A DNA stretch of 64,000 nucleotides from NCBI RefSeq assembly GCF_010365805.1, contig NZ_CP048386.1, positions 806,001 to 870,000 of the forward strand. The letters are read 5' to 3'. The notes beneath the pieces were generated by a model. That model saw only the letters and a program-made list of their open reading frames with translations, did not search any database and was not told the origin of the DNA. Source of the DNA: Spiroplasma sp. BIUS-1 (lineage in GTDB: Bacteria; Bacillota_I; Bacilli_A; Mycoplasmatales; Mycoplasmataceae). Positions 63,493 through 64,000 of this stretch are shown here, one piece after another. The number at the start of each line of letters is the position of its first letter. The stretch's first letter is position 1. The position numbers and the translations under genes were made by a program.

Positions 63493-64000
63493 TTATAAAA
63501 CTTTTAGTATAGAGTCTTCAGAAATAAATAACTTAACTTTTTCATTCTCTTCAAATTTTTGATTTGAATAAAAATAAACTTTTAAATTATTTTCTTTGAT
63601 TGTGACTTCGTGCATATTTAAATCAACAAAATCCTTATCTGGAGAAATTCTTCCACTGAATTCTAAAATAGTATTTTTATTTTCTTTTTTATTTGTATAA
63701 ACTTTCATAGGATTGATGATCAACTGTCCTCTTTCTTGAAACATTGTGCTTTGAATTTTTGTTGTTTCATTCATTGTTTCAAGTTTTTTACCATCATACT
63801 TATAATTGAATCTATTATTTTTAGAGAAGAACTCACCACCATAAGTAGATCAATATTTTTCTAAAACTTCATCTAGAGAACTTTCTAAAACTTCGTGTTC
63901 ATTTATAATGTGAATATTTTTATTCATTTCAGGAATTTCATAAATACTTTCCTCTATAAATACAGCTGAAAATTTTCCATCCATTTCAAATAAATTATTT
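63493..64000 (-). CDS. C-terminal 169 codons of an unidentified protein, truncated by the window edge
   Basis: The gene enters from the right edge. Visible is a Glu/Lys/Asn-rich protein with UGA Trp (LEKYWSTYGGEF) and beta-rich segments EFSGRISPDKDF, LNMHEVTIKENNLKVYFYS and ENEKVKLFISEDSIL. The last two strands recall the TOBE domain at the end of importer ATPases, but no ATPase motif is inside the window, so this is only a guess. It ends 9 bp before the DHH gene, in the same operon. Confidence 0.6.

Overview
The window is a low-GC stretch of a mollicute chromosome that reads UGA as tryptophan. With UGA as a stop, ordinary genes such as alaS, secY, fusA and guaA appear broken. With UGA as Trp they become full-length, and several ribosomal proteins recover their normal C-terminal Trp (S7, S8 and S14). 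Gene content points to the Entomoplasmatales, most likely Spiroplasma or a close relative such as Mesoplasma: a cytosolic proteome with a Sec system, PDH complex, GuaA/GuaB, ECF importer, very large FtsX-like permeases and low-complexity membrane proteins. The species cannot be fixed from this sequence alone. Nearly all genes lie on the minus strand; only two are on the plus strand. I saw no rRNA or tRNA genes, insertion sequences, CRISPR arrays or prophage.

Layout from low to high coordinate (minus-strand transcription runs right to left). 1-2486: ECF transporter genes ecfT (partial), ecfA2 and ecfA1. 2599-3402: proC. 3502-18780: the long S10-spc-alpha ribosomal superoperon from rpsJ to rplQ, with secY, adk, map, infA and rpoA, and without rpmD (L30). 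18921-25749: a 1654-aa FtsX-type permease, a small membrane protein behind a promoter abutting a 20-bp homopolymer, and an acyltransferase-3 membrane protein. 25810-31871: alaS, a small Cys-rich protein, guaB and guaA. 31969-38313: lplA-pdhA-pdhB-pdhC-lpdA, the lipoate ligase and pyruvate dehydrogenase operon. 38510-43204: a HAD phosphatase (plus strand), oligoendopeptidase F, leucyl aminopeptidase and a GIY-YIG protein. 43273-45921: a secreted protein resembling aerolysin/ETX-MTX2 toxins, apparently co-transcribed with an ABC-2 type transporter. 46083-50416: the str operon rpsL-rpsG-fusA, then tuf with its own promoter. 50524-59994: mostly unrecognised genes. 59987-64000: prmC, prfA, tdk, an nrnA-like DHH phosphoesterase and a partial gene.

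Functionally the core is translation, with protein export (SecY), nucleotide handling (Adk, GuaA, GuaB, Tdk, NrnA), acetyl-CoA production by PDH with lipoate scavenging, and peptide breakdown by two peptidases. The accessory parts are the giant permease locus, the secreted-protein/ABC operon, and the cluster at 50.5-58.4 kb. That cluster holds a 715-aa protein with an 18-residue tandem repeat, an 898-aa membrane protein with three ~97-residue repeats, a PD-(D/E)XK nuclease-like protein, a small coiled-coil protein and two divergent unknown genes. It is the best candidate here for an undescribed system.

Promoters resemble TATAAT -10 boxes, often extended as TGnTATAAT, with poor -35 boxes. Terminators are simple hairpins with T-runs. 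All functional calls come from motifs read by eye; no database search was run.
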